Assembly: GCA_033807695.1 (NCBI GenBank)
Contig: CM066306.1
Location: 2,232,001-2,296,000, forward strand
Length of the DNA stretch: 64,000 nucleotides
Direction of reading: 5' to 3'
From: Daedaleopsis sinensis
Taxonomy: Eukaryota; Basidiomycota; Agaricomycetes; Polyporales; Polyporaceae
Shown: one piece after another, positions 27,767-44,240 of the stretch
Layout: each line of letters opens with the position of its first letter
Position numbering within the stretch: position 1 is the stretch's first letter
The notes under the pieces: model-generated
Database searches by the model: none
Told to the model about the DNA's origin: nothing
The model's input: only the letters and a program-made list of their open reading frames with translations
Made by a program: the position numbers and the translations under genes

Positions 27767-30729
27767 CTACGACTGCATGCCCTTCACAGCTTCAATGAAT
27801 GCCTGCACCCTTGCTGGATCCTTCGCAGACCCGTCCTTGAGCTCCACCCCGCCGCTCACGTCCACCGCCCACGGACGGACGACCTCCAGGATCTCCTTGA
27901 CACTGTCCGGCGTGAGCCCGCCGGCGAGCATGATCGGCAGCGTCTCCCCGTGCCCGACCTCGCCCTTGTCGACGACCGCCTTCGCGATCTCGAGGTCGAC
28001 GCGCACGCCGGTGCCGCCGCTGAGGCCCGTCGGGGAGCCCTTCGCGACGGCGTCGAGCAGGAGGAACTGGTGCGCGCCGACGCGCGTGATGCCCGCGAGC
28101 CCATGGCCCTCGTCGTCGACGTGGAACGCGCGGATGACGGGCACGGGGATGTACCGCGTCCACTCGCTCGCCTCGTTCCCGTGCAGCTGCACCATGTCGA
28201 GCGCCGCCACCTCGACCGCCCGCAGGATGGTCTCCAGCGGCTGGTTCTGGAACACGCCCACGACGAGCGGCCGCTTCGAGGGCTGGCCCGAGAGCGACTC
28301 CTTCAGTCGACGGGCGTGCAGGTTGAACCACGGCTCGTTCGCGATGCTCGGGGCATCCTCTGCGGTCGGCGCCGGCGGCGGGCGCCGCGCGTGGATGGCA
28401 GCCGATATCTTCTGTGCTTGCTCAAAGGAGACGAACCGCTTGCTGGAGGGGACGAACATGAGCCCGAGGAAGTCCGCGCCGGCCTCGCTCGCATGGATGG
28501 CCTCATCGACCGTGCGAATCCCACATATCTTGACTAGCGGCGGCGCAGACTCCACACTTTTGCCCTTCCCGTCTTCGGGCTCGGGCCAGTCCAGAAGCTG
28601 ACGGATGAACGCCTTCGTGTCCTTCGCGCGCATGAGGGCCTCACCGACCAGGACCGCGTTGACGCCCTGCTCGGTGTAGGTGCGGACGTCCTGCGCGTCC
28701 TTGATGCCGCTTAGCGCGCAGAGCACGACATCGCGCTCGCGGACCATGTCCACCAGACGCGAGGTCGTCTTCATGTCGACCTCGAAGTCGTGGAGGTTCC
28801 TGTTGTTGACCCCGATGACTTTTGCGCCCAGCGCGAGCGCGGCGTCCATCTCGCGCGCGTTATTCACCTCGACTAGCGGCTCCATTCCCAGCGACCGGGA
28901 GTACTCGTACAGGGCGTGGAGGCGAGGCACGGGGAGCATCGCAACGATAAGCAGGACGCTGTCGGCGCCGTGGAGGCGCGCCTCTGCGATCTGATACTCA
29001 TCAAAGATGAAGTCCTTGCGGAGCACGGCGGGGCGGTAGGGCAAGGAATCGATCGCCTGGCGGACGAGACGCATGTCGAGGAGCGTGCCCTTGAACCAAG
29101 TGGGCTCGGTGAGGACCGAGATGACGGACGCGCCGGCGAGGGCATAGGTCAACGCCTGTTGTGCGGCGTTGGTCGACATCGCGATGGGGCCTTTGGACGG
29201 GCTGGCGCGCTTGATCTCCGCCATGAGCGAAGGTTTCTTCGGAGCCTGCTTCAGGCGGGAGAGGAACGAGATCGGCGGGGGTGCGATGTTGAGGTTGAGC
29301 AGCGTCTCGAGATCATCCGGAGTCGTCCCCGGAGTCTGCTTGGCGAGCTCGACGTCCTTGATTCTCTGAGCGTAGATCTTCTCTAGAACGGTAGGGATTT
29401 TAGCATTGGATGCGCCGGGAGTGGCGTTCCCGAGGACAAGCTTGTCTGCGATGCCCTCCAGCCCAAAGGCGGGGAGAGCCTCGTCGGAGACGCGGTAGCC
29501 CGGGTTGAGGTCCCAGCTGCCGCCTCGGAGGGCCAAGAAGTTCTTGAAGAGGGTGTCGCCACCTTCGGAAAGGATGCTCTCCGGGTGGTACTGGACGGCT
29601 TCCAGGGTGTACTTGCGGTGGCGAACTCCCATGATCACGCCGCTGTCTTGGGTGATCGCGGTGATTGCGAGGTCCGTGGGCAGAGTGCTCGTACTTGCAC
29701 TGAGCGAGTGGTAGCGCGTAGACTTGATGCCTTGGGGCACGTCCTTGAAGCATCCCCGTCCGTCATGGCGGATAGCACTCACTTTTCCGTGCATGATTTC
29801 CCCCGCAAATCTAGAATGTCACGATGTAAGCACGACAGAAGCCAGAGAAACGGGAGACCGAGTAGAGTCAAGAGGGACTCAAAATTGAAGCCAGCCGGCG
29901 GCGAGCGTTGGAAGGATCCATGGTCAACCCAACGAACCGAAGATCCAAGCAAGTTCCATCCCAGCGCCCCTGCAACGTTCGCCACACGGACGAGCGCAAC
30001 GCAAAGCGAACAGAACGTCACTGTCCGCGCAGACTGACACGGACGACGACCTCTGCGCAGCCGCGAACAGATCGGCGAGGCAGCACGTTCGCGCGCAGAA
30101 CGAGCCAACCGCGAACCTTCCGTCCACGCACCGCAAGCCCCTGTCGGCACGACGCGAGCCGACCCCGCCCCGCACACAACGGCGTGCATGCGTCGGTGCG
30201 GCCGATCGCGCCCACAGCGAGGCTTGCGCATCGCCCGCCACCCAGCCCACGGGCCCGCACTCCCCATCGCAGCGCAGCAGGCTCCTTCCCATCCTCCCTC
30301 ACCTCGCCGATGCCCGCCCGAACAGAAAGAGAAACAGGGGTCTGCGTCTCGCCCCCCGCCCCTCCCAAAGAAGAAAACGAACAGCGCACTCACGCGCACT
30401 CACCCGATGCTGCCCCCAAAGGCGTCCACGAGGCACTGCAGGCCCATGCACACGCCGAGCACGGGCACCTTCCCGGTAAAGTAGCGGATCGCCTCGCGCG
30501 AGATGCCCGAGTCCGTGCTCGGGTGGCCCGGGCCCGGGGAGATGATGAGCGCGTTGAGCTTGAGGAGCGGGAGCGCGGCGGGCGCGAGCGCGTCGTTGCG
30601 CACGACGGTCACGTCCGCGCCGAGCAGGCACAGGCTCTGGTAGATGTTCCACGTGAACGAGTCGAAGTTGTCGATGAGCAGCACGTCGAGCGGGCGCGCG
30701 AGCTCGAGCGGGAGCACCAGGGCGGCCAT
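27767..30729 (-). CDS. trpC: Trifunctional tryptophan biosynthesis protein (GATase, IGPS, PRAI)
   Basis: Makes the glutamine-amidotransferase subunit of anthranilate synthase fused to indole-3-glycerol-phosphate synthase and phosphoribosylanthranilate isomerase. Exon 1 (30729-30404) holds [17 protein letters not shown] and the GATase nucleophile region [12 protein letters not shown] 593-nt intron (30403-29811, GTGAGT...TTCTAG) splits a Gly codon. Exon 2 (29810-27767) continues [12 protein letters not shown] and the GATase His-x-Glu (VQYHPES). IGPS follows ([38 protein letters not shown]) and then PRAI ([39 protein letters not shown]). The total is 789 aa, the usual length. The ATG at 30729 (MAALVLP) is the first in frame. 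The gene is called trpC in some fungi and TRP1 in others. An intron in the GATase domain is known from Phanerochaete trpC. Confidence 0.95.
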
Positions 30730-31055
30730 GGCGGTCAAGTTTTGGAGACGGGGCTTCGGTCGCTTGCGATTGTGTCGCTGGAGTGCGCAGTTTGCGCTGG
30801 AGATAGGGGGAGGGGATGGATGAGTCAGGGAGCAAGGGGCGTATTGGCGATCGAGGCCGGACGCAGTCAGTTAAGTACGGCCAAATCGACCGAGGCGCCG
30901 CAGTCCGAGAAGGTGGCGAGTGTGGAGAAGAGGCAGCTGGTGACCGCGAGGCGAAAGCAGCAGACGTCCGAGTCGGAGGAGGTGCGAGGGCACAGTCGAG
31001 GTCCAGGGGCAACTCCCAAGCACCGCTCCTGAATCAGTCCACTCAACTTTTATGA

Positions 31056-31066
31056 CCCTAACCCTA
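31056..31066 (+). promoter_or_regulatory. Telobox-like CCCTAACCCTA upstream of trpC
   Basis: Nearly two units of the fungal telomere repeat, 327 bp upstream of the trpC ATG (TAGGGTTAGGG in gene orientation). A similar motif lies upstream of the PDAT gene. Either a promoter telobox or chance. Confidence 0.3.
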
Positions 31067-31237
31067 CCGTGCCGCGATCATGATACACATCCAATGCCAT
31101 GTTATGCAGGTGGTGGATAGAAGGTGCAAGGCGCACAAACTGAACGCCATCGACGATGGATAGAGTCTATAACGTACAGGGTACAATACACAGGCGCACA
31201 CCCCTCCCGTCGGAGCGCTCGTTGCCCCACGCAGCGT

Positions 31238-32492
31238 TCACCGGGCTGCATAATAGAGCCCTTCAACCGCCACGTTCGCCTGCCAGATCCCAACTCTCCT
31301 CGCCAGCCGCAGCACCGCCGGAAGCGGGACGACCGTCACCGCCGCGATCGGAGTCAGCACGAGGAAGAAGAGGAACATGAGGACCGTGATGCCCGGCTTG
31401 AGCACGAGGAAGTAGAACAGCGCCTGGTAGCTCGTCGGGTCCGTGAACATCGCGTACGCGTTGCGGTAGAACGACGTCTCCTGCACGCGCACGCTCGCGG
31501 GCACGCCCGCCTCGAGCTGCGCGGGGGTCGGCGCGCGCGTGCGCGTAAAGATCGGGAGCGGCGGGTGCGGGTGCGGGTACGAGAGCGGCCCGTGGAACGT
31601 CGTCTGCAGCGCGAGCTCCCCGCGGGAGAGCACGCGCGCGCCGAAGAGGTCCACGAAGCAGAAGACGGCGCCGAGGGGCAGGGCCACTAGCGTGCATGTG
31701 CCCACCTGTGGAACGCGGGTGAGCACCGTGCGTTGCGGGGGAGCACGAGACACGCACCAATGTGAAGACGAAGCAGAAGATCCAGCACACGAGCGCGTAT
31801 GGGAAGTTCAGGACGAGGATGTGGAGGAGCGAGGAGTAGTACGCCCGTACTTTGAGCGGTCGGAAGTAGCGGCGGGCGCGGGGCCAGAACGCGAGTTGGG
31901 ATCTCTGCGACTGACGGGGTGCGTACCCGGACAACTCGGCGGCGAGGGCCCTCTGCTCGGGATCGTATTCTGGCGCGACGGGACTGTCGAGCTCAGCTTC
32001 GGAGTCGCCATGTTCTCCTCCGATGGGCAGCTCGTCACGGCAGTCCGGGTCGATGTCCGGGTCGCGTTCGGGATGGAAGGCGGAGAGGACGGTCTGAGCG
32101 AAGGACGGGGCGAGGGATGTGGAAGATCGCAGAGTGCTGGTGAGCGACAGGGTCCGTCTGCGGCCTACCGCAGCGGAGTGAAGAGGACGAGAGGAGGCGG
32201 TCGTGTGGGGGCCCAATAGGGGAGTGGTCTCGGCGGCGGCGTCGGTATCATCTGGGCCCTCCGGGAATTGATGGGAGTAGCCTTGTGGAGGAGAGTCGTA
32301 CTCTTCTGAAGGTGGTTGTGTATGGGAGTGCTCACTGGATTCGACAAGGGCTCGTCGTCTGCGGTTTTGTCGAGTGCGACGTGCGGATGGATATGGCGGA
32401 GGTGGGTCATTTGGAGGGGTGGCAGACATGACAAGAGCAGACGCGGAGGTATCGAGGAGCAGACTTGTTGACGCAGGATCTGTTGTAGACAT
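31238..32492 (-). CDS. Multi-pass membrane protein with Sensor-like domain
   Basis: Two exons: 32492-31758 and 31705-31238, with a 52-nt intron (31757-31706, GTGCGT...CACAG), 400 aa. The ATG at 32492 is the first true ATG in frame; upstream codons open only with GTG. About 200 N-terminal residues are Ser/Pro-rich and probably cytosolic. Then come hydrophobic stretches: LLHILVLNFPYALVCWIFCF, a second that spans the intron (TLVGTCTLVALPLGAVFCF), and ALFYFLVLKPGITVLMFLFF with ITVLMFLFFLVLTPIAAVTV after a conserved-looking FTDPTSYQ. The arrangement of two hairpins around a FxDPxxY-like turn resembles the Sensor domain best known from bacteria. This is a family-level guess from memory and the function is unknown. 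Confidence 0.6.
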
Positions 32493-36864
<4,372 letters not shown>

Positions 36865-37302
36865 GTGCAACCAGGACTGCTACCCATTATTAACTTATGA
36901 TTCGGAGTATACCCCGGGTTCGTGCGCTACGGCTTGTCTGCGGGACTACTGTGTTCCTTTGTATATAGTTTGCTCTCTCCCGCCCTCTCGCGTGGACCAG
37001 TAAGCAGCTTCGGGGCGTCCGTGTTGTAAATTAAATATGTTTTACCCAATGGAATTCAATACAGGTGCTCGCTATGTAGCTTGTGTGATGAGGTGTTTCT
37101 GCAGTTGCACGATGGACGCCGCGTGTATAGCAAGGTATAATTTAAGCCGAGTACAGATTATTATACTACTAGCAGGTATAAGGCCTATAGCGATCCGGGA
37201 TAGCAGCTGTAGTAGCCCGACATGTTCGTCAAGGTAGCTAGTTCGTCTGCTCGTATACAACAGGGCCCCAAGCCGCACGGACACCACGCCCCCCTTGCAA
37301 GA
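36865..37302. other. Convergent 3' intergenic region
   Basis: 438 bp between the stop codons of the halogenase (+) and PDAT (-) genes; nothing coding is seen. AT-rich patches near 37027-37060 and 37140-37170 could hold polyadenylation signals. Confidence 0.5.
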
Positions 37303-40300
37303 CTAGTCCCACTTCACCCTCTTCGCGTAGTGGCGGATGTTCGACACAAACGAGTCCTGCACGTCGTCCCCTGCCCCAGTCGCGACCTTCAGGATGATCT
37401 CGTTGACACCCGTCGCGCCCAGAATGTCGACGTGGTCGCCCGTCGTCCCGCCCCCGCGCGGAATCGTCGCGACAGGGTTGTGCGGGAGCTGCCCGAGTCC
37501 GCAAACCAATCAGCCCCGTGCCCGTCCGTCCGCGCCCGACAAAAAAAGCGGCGCACCTCGACCGTCGTGACCCGGATCCCCGCCGGGTTCCAGCGCTCGC
37601 GCTTCCAGCCCTCGACGCACATCGCGCCGAGGCTGAGCAGGCTGACCGTGCCGTCGCCCTCGCCCATCTTCACGCCGTTCACGACGGGCGGGCGTACGCG
37701 CGCGTCCGTGTACTCCGCGTCGATGTGCGTGTCGCGCACGAGCGGGAGGTCGAGCGGCGTGCGCGGCGACGTGCAGTTCCCGCCCGTCTCCGGCGCGTCC
37801 TCCGCGCACAGCGCGCGCGGGTCGTCCGCGGGCACCTCGTCGTGCTCGTAGGCCTGCTGCGTGTACCAGTACGAGCGCTGGGGGCGGGAGCGGCTTAAGC
37901 TTTAGAGGAGGGCGCGAATGGAAGGCGCGCGCGGTGGACGTACCTCTGTTTCCTTCCCGTGGCCGTAGACGCAGTAGATCTTCATCGAGGGGGCGTGTGG
38001 GAGCCTGCAGAGGCGTCGCGTTCAGTCTATTATTCTAGAGATGTGAGGGCGCCCCGACGCACTGGATCTCGAGCGGATTGCTCCACTTCCTGAAGTCGAG
38101 GTTGTTCTCCTTGAGCTGTTCCACGTCCCGCTCGATCCCGAACGAGTAGTTGTTCTCCAGCATTTTCTGCGGGGTTGCGTGGGATGAGGACTGGTCTGCC
38201 TTGATGTCAGGTGTCGCACACATACCTGGAAAGTAACGGGGGTGCGCTGGAGGATCCAAGTGCCAGCACTGCTGGAGGTCATGTTCTGCAGATCGCTCTC
38301 TGCCTCCGCCGCGACCGAATCCTGGCGGAAAGCGATCAGCGCACCGTGAGTATGGGTAGAGTTCTCGAGATCGTCCGGTGCAGAGTCGGCGGTGCCCCAC
38401 ACATCATCTCCGCCCTAAAAATGGTCCATAGTCGTTCAGACCGTATATCGAAAGTGATGGCGATGACACAGACCTTGATCCACATGCTCGCACTTCCTGC
38501 CCAGCTGCGAAACAGTTTCTGGCGTTCGTTACGCGAGAAGAATCGTTCGAGTACTACACCAATTTCGGGTCAGTGCGATATTTAGCTAAACAAAGGGAGA
38601 CTAACCGTAAGCTCCGGCGGGGTTGATTTGCACCGTATCCTTCATCTCGCCAGAGAGGAAAGCGGACATGGCCTTGGCCTGAGACGATAAATAAGTCAGG
38701 GGCAGCTCGCATCCCAGCTGACATGATGCATACCACACCCTATATGTGTCGTTAGCTGAGCTTTTGACGTGTAGAAGCAGGGGGCCACGTACCAAGTGCG
38801 TACCGGCGATGGAAATGAAGGCTTCGATATGGTTCTGTGCATGTTCTGTTATCCAAAACGTCCAAAGCCAGAACCATATAGGCACACCTCAACCCAGTCA
38901 GGTCCACCCTTACCATGCAGAGGAGATTCGACCCACTTCAGGCTAAGACATGAGATTAGGCGAGCCACTCTCCTTGCGAATGTGGGGGCTGACGTACAAA
39001 TGCTAAGACCGATCATGAGCGTATGCTGTCAACATTCAATGCACAACATACCAGAATCACCTGTGTGGTTGCGAGGTTAGTAAAACACACGAGATGAGAT
39101 CGTAGCGACTCACGGTGCTACCCATGGAATGCGCAGCCAGTACCACCTTTCGATTCTCTCGAGCTCTAACAGAAAGTTCAACGATGAAGCCGAATGAATC
39201 AGAACGAGTGCTTCATGGGGGAACTCACACAAAGCCTTCAATTGTAGCGCGAAGTTTTGAGAAGTAGCCGTCCCGCTCTTCAAGATTGTAATATGACAGA
39301 CGCCAATCGTACGGTGCAAGATGCAGATTATTCGTATCGTAGCCTACGACGGCGAGGTTCTCGACAATCTTTGACCTGGCATGATCGTGAACGAATGAGA
39401 TCGCTTGGAGTTCTGTATTACTGTGCACGTACCAAAGCCAATATCCCTGTATGAAACTACTTGCGGCGTCGATACCCTCAGCCGCTCTGACCTTGGTACC
39501 AGGCGGGTCCAGACCAGTCACAGGATCGAGCATGAGAGCAGCAATCCACTTGTCACGGTTGAAGGTGACATGAGAGATCATCGAGAAGCCACCCCAGACC
39601 TTCTTACGGAAGAATGCTCGGTAGTCTGGAGATGTAGACCATGACTCCAGTCCCTGTGTGACCAAGATATAGCAGGGTTTCATTCTTGGCGTCATTCGGT
39701 ACTCACAGTAGAAATAATACCCGGGATCAGGACGACCGGGTGCTTCGCTGACAGACCCTGGGCAGCAATGGCCTCGCCCACCGTGAATTCTAGACCATTG
39801 TTTGCAAGTTTCCACGGTTCCGGGATGTTTTTCCAGAGTTTCTGCCATTCGGTCTCTACGCGAGAGAAGTCCAACATCGCGAGGGCCGGAAATTCTGGCA
39901 TATTCAGCTCGAATTCGTCCATCAGGAGGGCAACATGTGTTTGAAAGTCCGCGAAGTCGGAGGGTTGAATCAAGACAAAGCCGACAAGGACCCCCACTAT
40001 CCCAGACGTGTTCAACATTCACATCGAAGTCAAGCAATCAGAGTTTACAATGTATAATCACTCACGCAGTAGGCCTAGCGGAAAGAGGAAACGACGTTTG
40101 GCAAAAAAACGTCGATCATCCTACTCAGAGTACCTGATGAGAGACATAGCGGCCGAGTTTACGCGACTCACTTGTTTCTTATTCCCCCCGTGTTTACTCT
40201 CAGTCCCCTCCTTGACGGCGTGTAGGTCATAAGTGGTCGTTTGTTCTTCATGGCGTGGTTCGGAGAGAACCGAGTCTGACCGATTCCTCTTCTTGAGGCG

Positions 40301-40315
40301 TTGCGTAATAGCCAT
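37303..40315 (-). CDS. lro1: Phospholipid:diacylglycerol acyltransferase (PDAT)
   Basis: Transfers an acyl chain from phospholipid to diacylglycerol to make triacylglycerol at the ER. Seventeen exons join in frame to 677 aa: 40315-40172, 40120-40066, 39996-39707, 39653-39433, 39375-39229, 39165-39114, 39060-39052, 39002-38998, 38942-38888, 38834-38793, 38678-38606, 38553-38474, 38414-38226, 38166-38063, 38004-37944, 37877-37557, 37488-37303. The N-terminus is basic and cytosolic, then one membrane helix (FLFPLGLLLGVLVGFVLI). The lumenal LCAT-type hydrolase domain follows: HPVVLIPGI, GLESWS, the nucleophile elbow AAHSMGST (Ser), SGEMKDTVQ, FSRNERQKLF, the catalytic Asp in GEGDGTVSLLSLG and the catalytic His in GDHVDILG. 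Two consecutive exons are only 9 and 5 nt; together they give VILHFLKWVE, matching the family. Confidence 0.93.
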
Positions 40316-41792
40316 GCTTGGCAGCTTGACGCAGGTGCAAGCTTCGCAGGCAGCAGGTGCAGAGAAGGCGACAACGACGAGCTCTGCACAAGAGGAACGA
40401 GTGTGAGGAAATTGCGTTGCTGTATGGACCATTGGACGCATTGCTGATACCGCGACGCGACTACGTAACTCCTAACCCTAACAAACCAGTGCCGGTCTGA
40501 TTCCGGTCCGGGCCACCCGTTCGGACAGAGTGCCGGCGTCGAGGCTGCGACGCATAAGTATCCTCGACTCCCTCAAGACCTATCACTGTCAGCTCGTTTA
40601 GAACCGTTGAGGATGGCCGTGAGTCGCACGCGCGACTGATCAAAGGCAATATATACTGACCTCAGGCCTAGGAGTTCCAGAAACAGGAAACATTCCCTCT
40701 GTAGCTGAGGGTGATCTCGAGCTCGCGCTCTAGAATAACCTGAGATATCCCTCAAAACTGCATACTCGATGAGCTGCATTCTGGTCTGCTCAGGCGCAAC
40801 TCAGGCGGTCCTGTCGTTCCTCCTGCCTGGCGCTGGCAGTTGAACACATTGCCAGCAACCCTGATCGGCTGAGCTCTGCTAAATGCAAATGCCCTGTAGA
40901 ATGATGATGAACAGTAAGTTCAGATGTATCACGAAGTTTTCTGACACCTTTGACACGCTCTGTCCAGCTATTTGCAACTGTCGACTTGTTCAACACAGTG
41001 CTGGCACTCCAACATGACGAAGCATTCGTAACGCCCGGGTAATCCTGGCCGGCAGGTTGTTGTATCGGAGATGTGCAGCAGTACCTACTGTAAGTATGGA
41101 GTACCGGAGACTGTGCTGCAGTAGGCTAACCTACTGTATTGCTTAAGTGTCTCAATCGTGGGCGACTAGGTCCCACTCCTTCCACGTCCAGACATTTTAT
41201 TTTGAGACCGCTCGCTCGAAGGCGGTATCTCGCGCGTCTACAATGAGCATCCCTTCTCACGAAACGGTTTCCTCACCCACTGTGGGCCTATCATTACTAT
41301 CTGTGCGACATTGTACCTTCATCTGGGACATTCCTGCGTTTCTTCTGGCGGCCGTCACTGCGATGTCCCTGCGTAGCCGCTGCATCTCACGACGGCGCGC
41401 CCACGGCAGGCCAATCCTGTGGCAGCCACTGTAGCGGATGACAGTCGCAGTCACCGGCTACTTTGGTACCGACGTCGATGCCCTCTCGCCACAGACATGG
41501 GTCAGGCCGCTGTGGGAGACGACCTCCCAGAACCGTGTCACCGGAGCGTACCAATCGTATGGCGGTGAGTATGTTAGAAAGCGCGACTCCCACTGACGTG
41601 TTGCCGTGGTCTTCGCACAATGCTCGGAGGTCCCTCGGTTCTCCTGCACTATATACCTGGTGTCTCCTCCGTTTCCGTCCCTTCACTCTACCCCTGATCG
41701 AGTCTGCGCGCACTCGCTCCCGCTTCTCCTGCTCCTGCGCCAGTGCCTCAACTCTTCGTCTCTGAGCGCCACACCCTCTACCCTCCTACATC
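40316..41792. other. Intergenic between divergent genes, with telobox-like motif
   Basis: No gene recognised. CCTAACCCTAAC at 40471-40482 lies 156 bp upstream of the PDAT ATG (GTTAGGGTTAGG in gene orientation). A TATA-like CTATATACC at about 41650 precedes the DUF6593 gene, followed by a pyrimidine-rich leader. Confidence 0.5.
40471..40482 (+). promoter_or_regulatory. Telobox-like motif upstream of PDAT
   Basis: CCTAACCCTAAC, two telomere-type units in the same relative orientation to its gene as the motif upstream of trpC. Confidence 0.3.
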
Positions 41793-42575
41793 ATGCCGCC
41801 GCCCGCCACCAAGCCCAAGCCGCCACAGAAGTTCGAGTTCACGATGAACAGCCTGCGGAATACGACGCTCTCGACAGGCGACGATTCCATGTACTTCGAG
41901 ATCGTGACGCGCTTCTGGCACCCGAACATCACCAAAATTAACAAGTTCGACATGGAGACCCGGGAGCTGGTCACCGTCGCCGAAATAGAGGGCCTGCAAA
42001 CAAGAGAGCCCCGTGTGCGCTTTGGTGGCGACAAGGGTCACTGGATTTCAGCGGCAGACTTCATCAAGTACGACTCCGAGCATGTGTGCGTGTCTCTCGC
42101 CATTTCGACCAGCATACGAAACGACCGAGGTGCTAATGAGCCTTGACGTCATAAGCAGCGGGGGTACGTTCCAGGCTAACACCGGAGCGGAGTATCGGTG
42201 GAAGACGCACAGGGGACGCTTCCAGGTCAGTCGTGCATTCCGATCGTCTTCGATCCGGAGGTTGTTCCATCAATTAACCCGTGCTTGTTTCGTGCAGCTT
42301 GTCAAGTCTGACGATCCCGAGAAGAAAGCCGTAGCCGAGTTTCATCCGCACCAGAGGCATTTCTTCGTCTTCCGCATGTCGAAGCACGCGTACTTCGAGG
42401 TCCAGCCTATCCCGGAAATCACTGACGCAATCGAGAAATTTATTGGTACGCTCACTCCAACTCGCCTGTCCAAGGAGGCGCGGCTGACCTGCTCCTCTGT
42501 ACTACAGTGAGCTACCTGCTAGTCGAGAGGAAGAGGAGGGATTCTCGGATCCGAGTTAAGCTCGAGAGGCACTAA
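41793..42575 (+). CDS. DUF6593 domain protein
   Basis: Four exons (41793-42085, 42159-42225, 42298-42445, 42508-42575) give 191 aa. The pattern matches the small basidiomycete DUF6593 family: an N-terminal strand block (KFEFTMNSLRNTTLSTGDD), YFEIVTRFWHPNITKI, VAEIEGL, then GTFQANTGAEYRWKTHRGRF, VAEFHPHQRHFFVFR and the closing helix or strand ITDAIEKFIVSYLLVERKRR with a basic tail. Introns are 73, 72 and 62 nt and all joins keep frame. The family has no established biochemical function; these proteins are abundant in mushroom genomes. No signal peptide is seen. Confidence 0.85.
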
Positions 42576-42920
42576 GCTCAAATGATTCCTCGTCATCCAT
42601 CGGTTCTTCTTCTTCATCATCAACGCATTCCTTGTCGAGATCGACTCACTTATTGCGGACCAGACCCGCATTCACACTCATTAGACTCATCACATGTAAT
42701 CAACTTGGCCCGCGTATTCAGGGTAGTAGCTCAGAATAGACATTTCTTTCAACGCGTAATGCATTTGCAGTGGGAAGCCCTCAATACGCGCTGCCCTGTA
42801 CCGGCAGACCTTGAGGGAAGAACTCATTGAACAGATCAGGGTAGTGCTTCTCGGCGACATCAGGGTGGCTCCTGATCGAAATTCAGCGGAAGCACCTCCA
42901 GGATGAGATACTTCATGTAC
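42576..42920. other. Convergent 3' intergenic region
   Basis: 345 bp between two convergent stop codons. No feature was recognised. Confidence 0.5.
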
Positions 42921-44240
42921 TCACTTCACGCGCCCAATCAGCGTGACGTAGCCCGAAGGGTATTGTCCGTATTCTGCGTAGTTAACAGCTGGGACAAGGC
43001 AAAAATAAGCACGTTTGCGCGAACGGGCAAGTAACACTAATCTCACAGTCCACAGCTCCGACTTGTCCGCGCGAATCCTTCAGCTTGAGTATTTCTGGCT
43101 TCACTAGAATATTCGCGTGAGCTCTGGACCCTGAAGCAGTATAGATCACACGCACACTCCAACACATAATCGCCGAGGCAAATATCTTGGGAGATGAATT
43201 GGAAAAAAGGAATAGAGTACCGAGGGGTCGAGCCCGGAACTGGCGAGAGCACCCGGTGGGACGTTGCACGGGCAAGACCTTGCGTGACGGTCTCCAAAGC
43301 TACATTGGGCCCTAGTGAACCACGGGGAAACGTGGAACAGGAGTACCTATGACATACCTTTGCCAATGTTGACAACGAAAGTCCCAGGGATAGGTGGCGC
43401 ATCGATCCACTGCCCGGCAAGGTTCTGAACTTGTAGCCCAGGATGGTCAGAAGCTTGCAAAAGCTGTCCCACAAGCTTAGCAGCCGCTCAGCAAATAATT
43501 TTGTCGATGTGAATACGCACGAATGTGAGGAAACCACCGTCAAAATGAGGCCCCACACCCTGGTCGGACTCGCCATCTTGGCGGGCCGGGTACTTGATGA
43601 TCTTGGATCGGTGCTGCAAAAGACCAGGCTTCGGCTTCGTAAATCCACTGAAGAATGGAGCAAGAGCCTCCTCGGATACTTCGAAGGCTTCGGCGAGAAG
43701 GGCAATGAACTCATAACTGAGCTGCTCGACCTGGTCAAGGTAGCGGAGATATATTTCCTGGAAGCCCGGAATGAGTTGCTCCGATGGCCACTACGAATGC
43801 TCCAGTTAACGAGGTCATGGGGTTGAGGGAACGAACCGACGTAGGCATACCTGTGATGCACCCCATAGCTTCAAGTAGTCAGGATCTCCCAGCTTCCACT
43901 TGTTCTGGTAGGGAGTGCCGAAATCGAACTGCTCCCTTTGATCCGTCTTACCCTTGGTAAGTTCGGCACCAAAGCGCGTGTAGCCGAAGAAGTGAGGAGA
44001 GTTAACCATCTGAATGCGTTCCTTCTCCTCTTGGGGTATGTCGAAGAGTCGAGGAGTGTAGTCTACGAGAGCATCCAAGACATTGCGTTCGACAGGCGGG
44101 TTTGCAAGATAGAGAAAGCCAACATGAATGAGTACGTGCCGCAACTGTTCGACGAACTTGCTGTGCCCGTCGTCGGTCGAGAGGAGAGAGTAATCTAAGA
44201 TTGGTATGCTAGAAAAGCTCCTTGATGTGGTCCCTGGCAT
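42921..44240 (-). CDS. 2-oxoglutarate/Fe(II)-dependent oxygenase (isopenicillin N synthase-like)
   Basis: Predicted non-haem iron dioxygenase. Five exons (44240-43851, 43790-43358, 43299-43156, 43103-43047, 42988-42921) give 363 aa, the usual size. The N-terminal DIOX_N part has IPILDYSLL, LIHVGFLYLANPP, FFGYTRFGAE and REQFDFGTPY. The C-terminal jelly roll carries the iron ligands H-x-D in VGPHFDGGFLTFLLQ and the distal His in ATSHRVLSPV, with the 2-oxoglutarate-binding R-x-S in RYSIPFF. The ATG at 44240 is chosen because the longer in-frame extension opens only with GTG. Substrate unknown. The halogenase lies about 7 kb away on the other strand with PDAT between, so linkage to a pathway is not supported. 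Confidence 0.9.
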
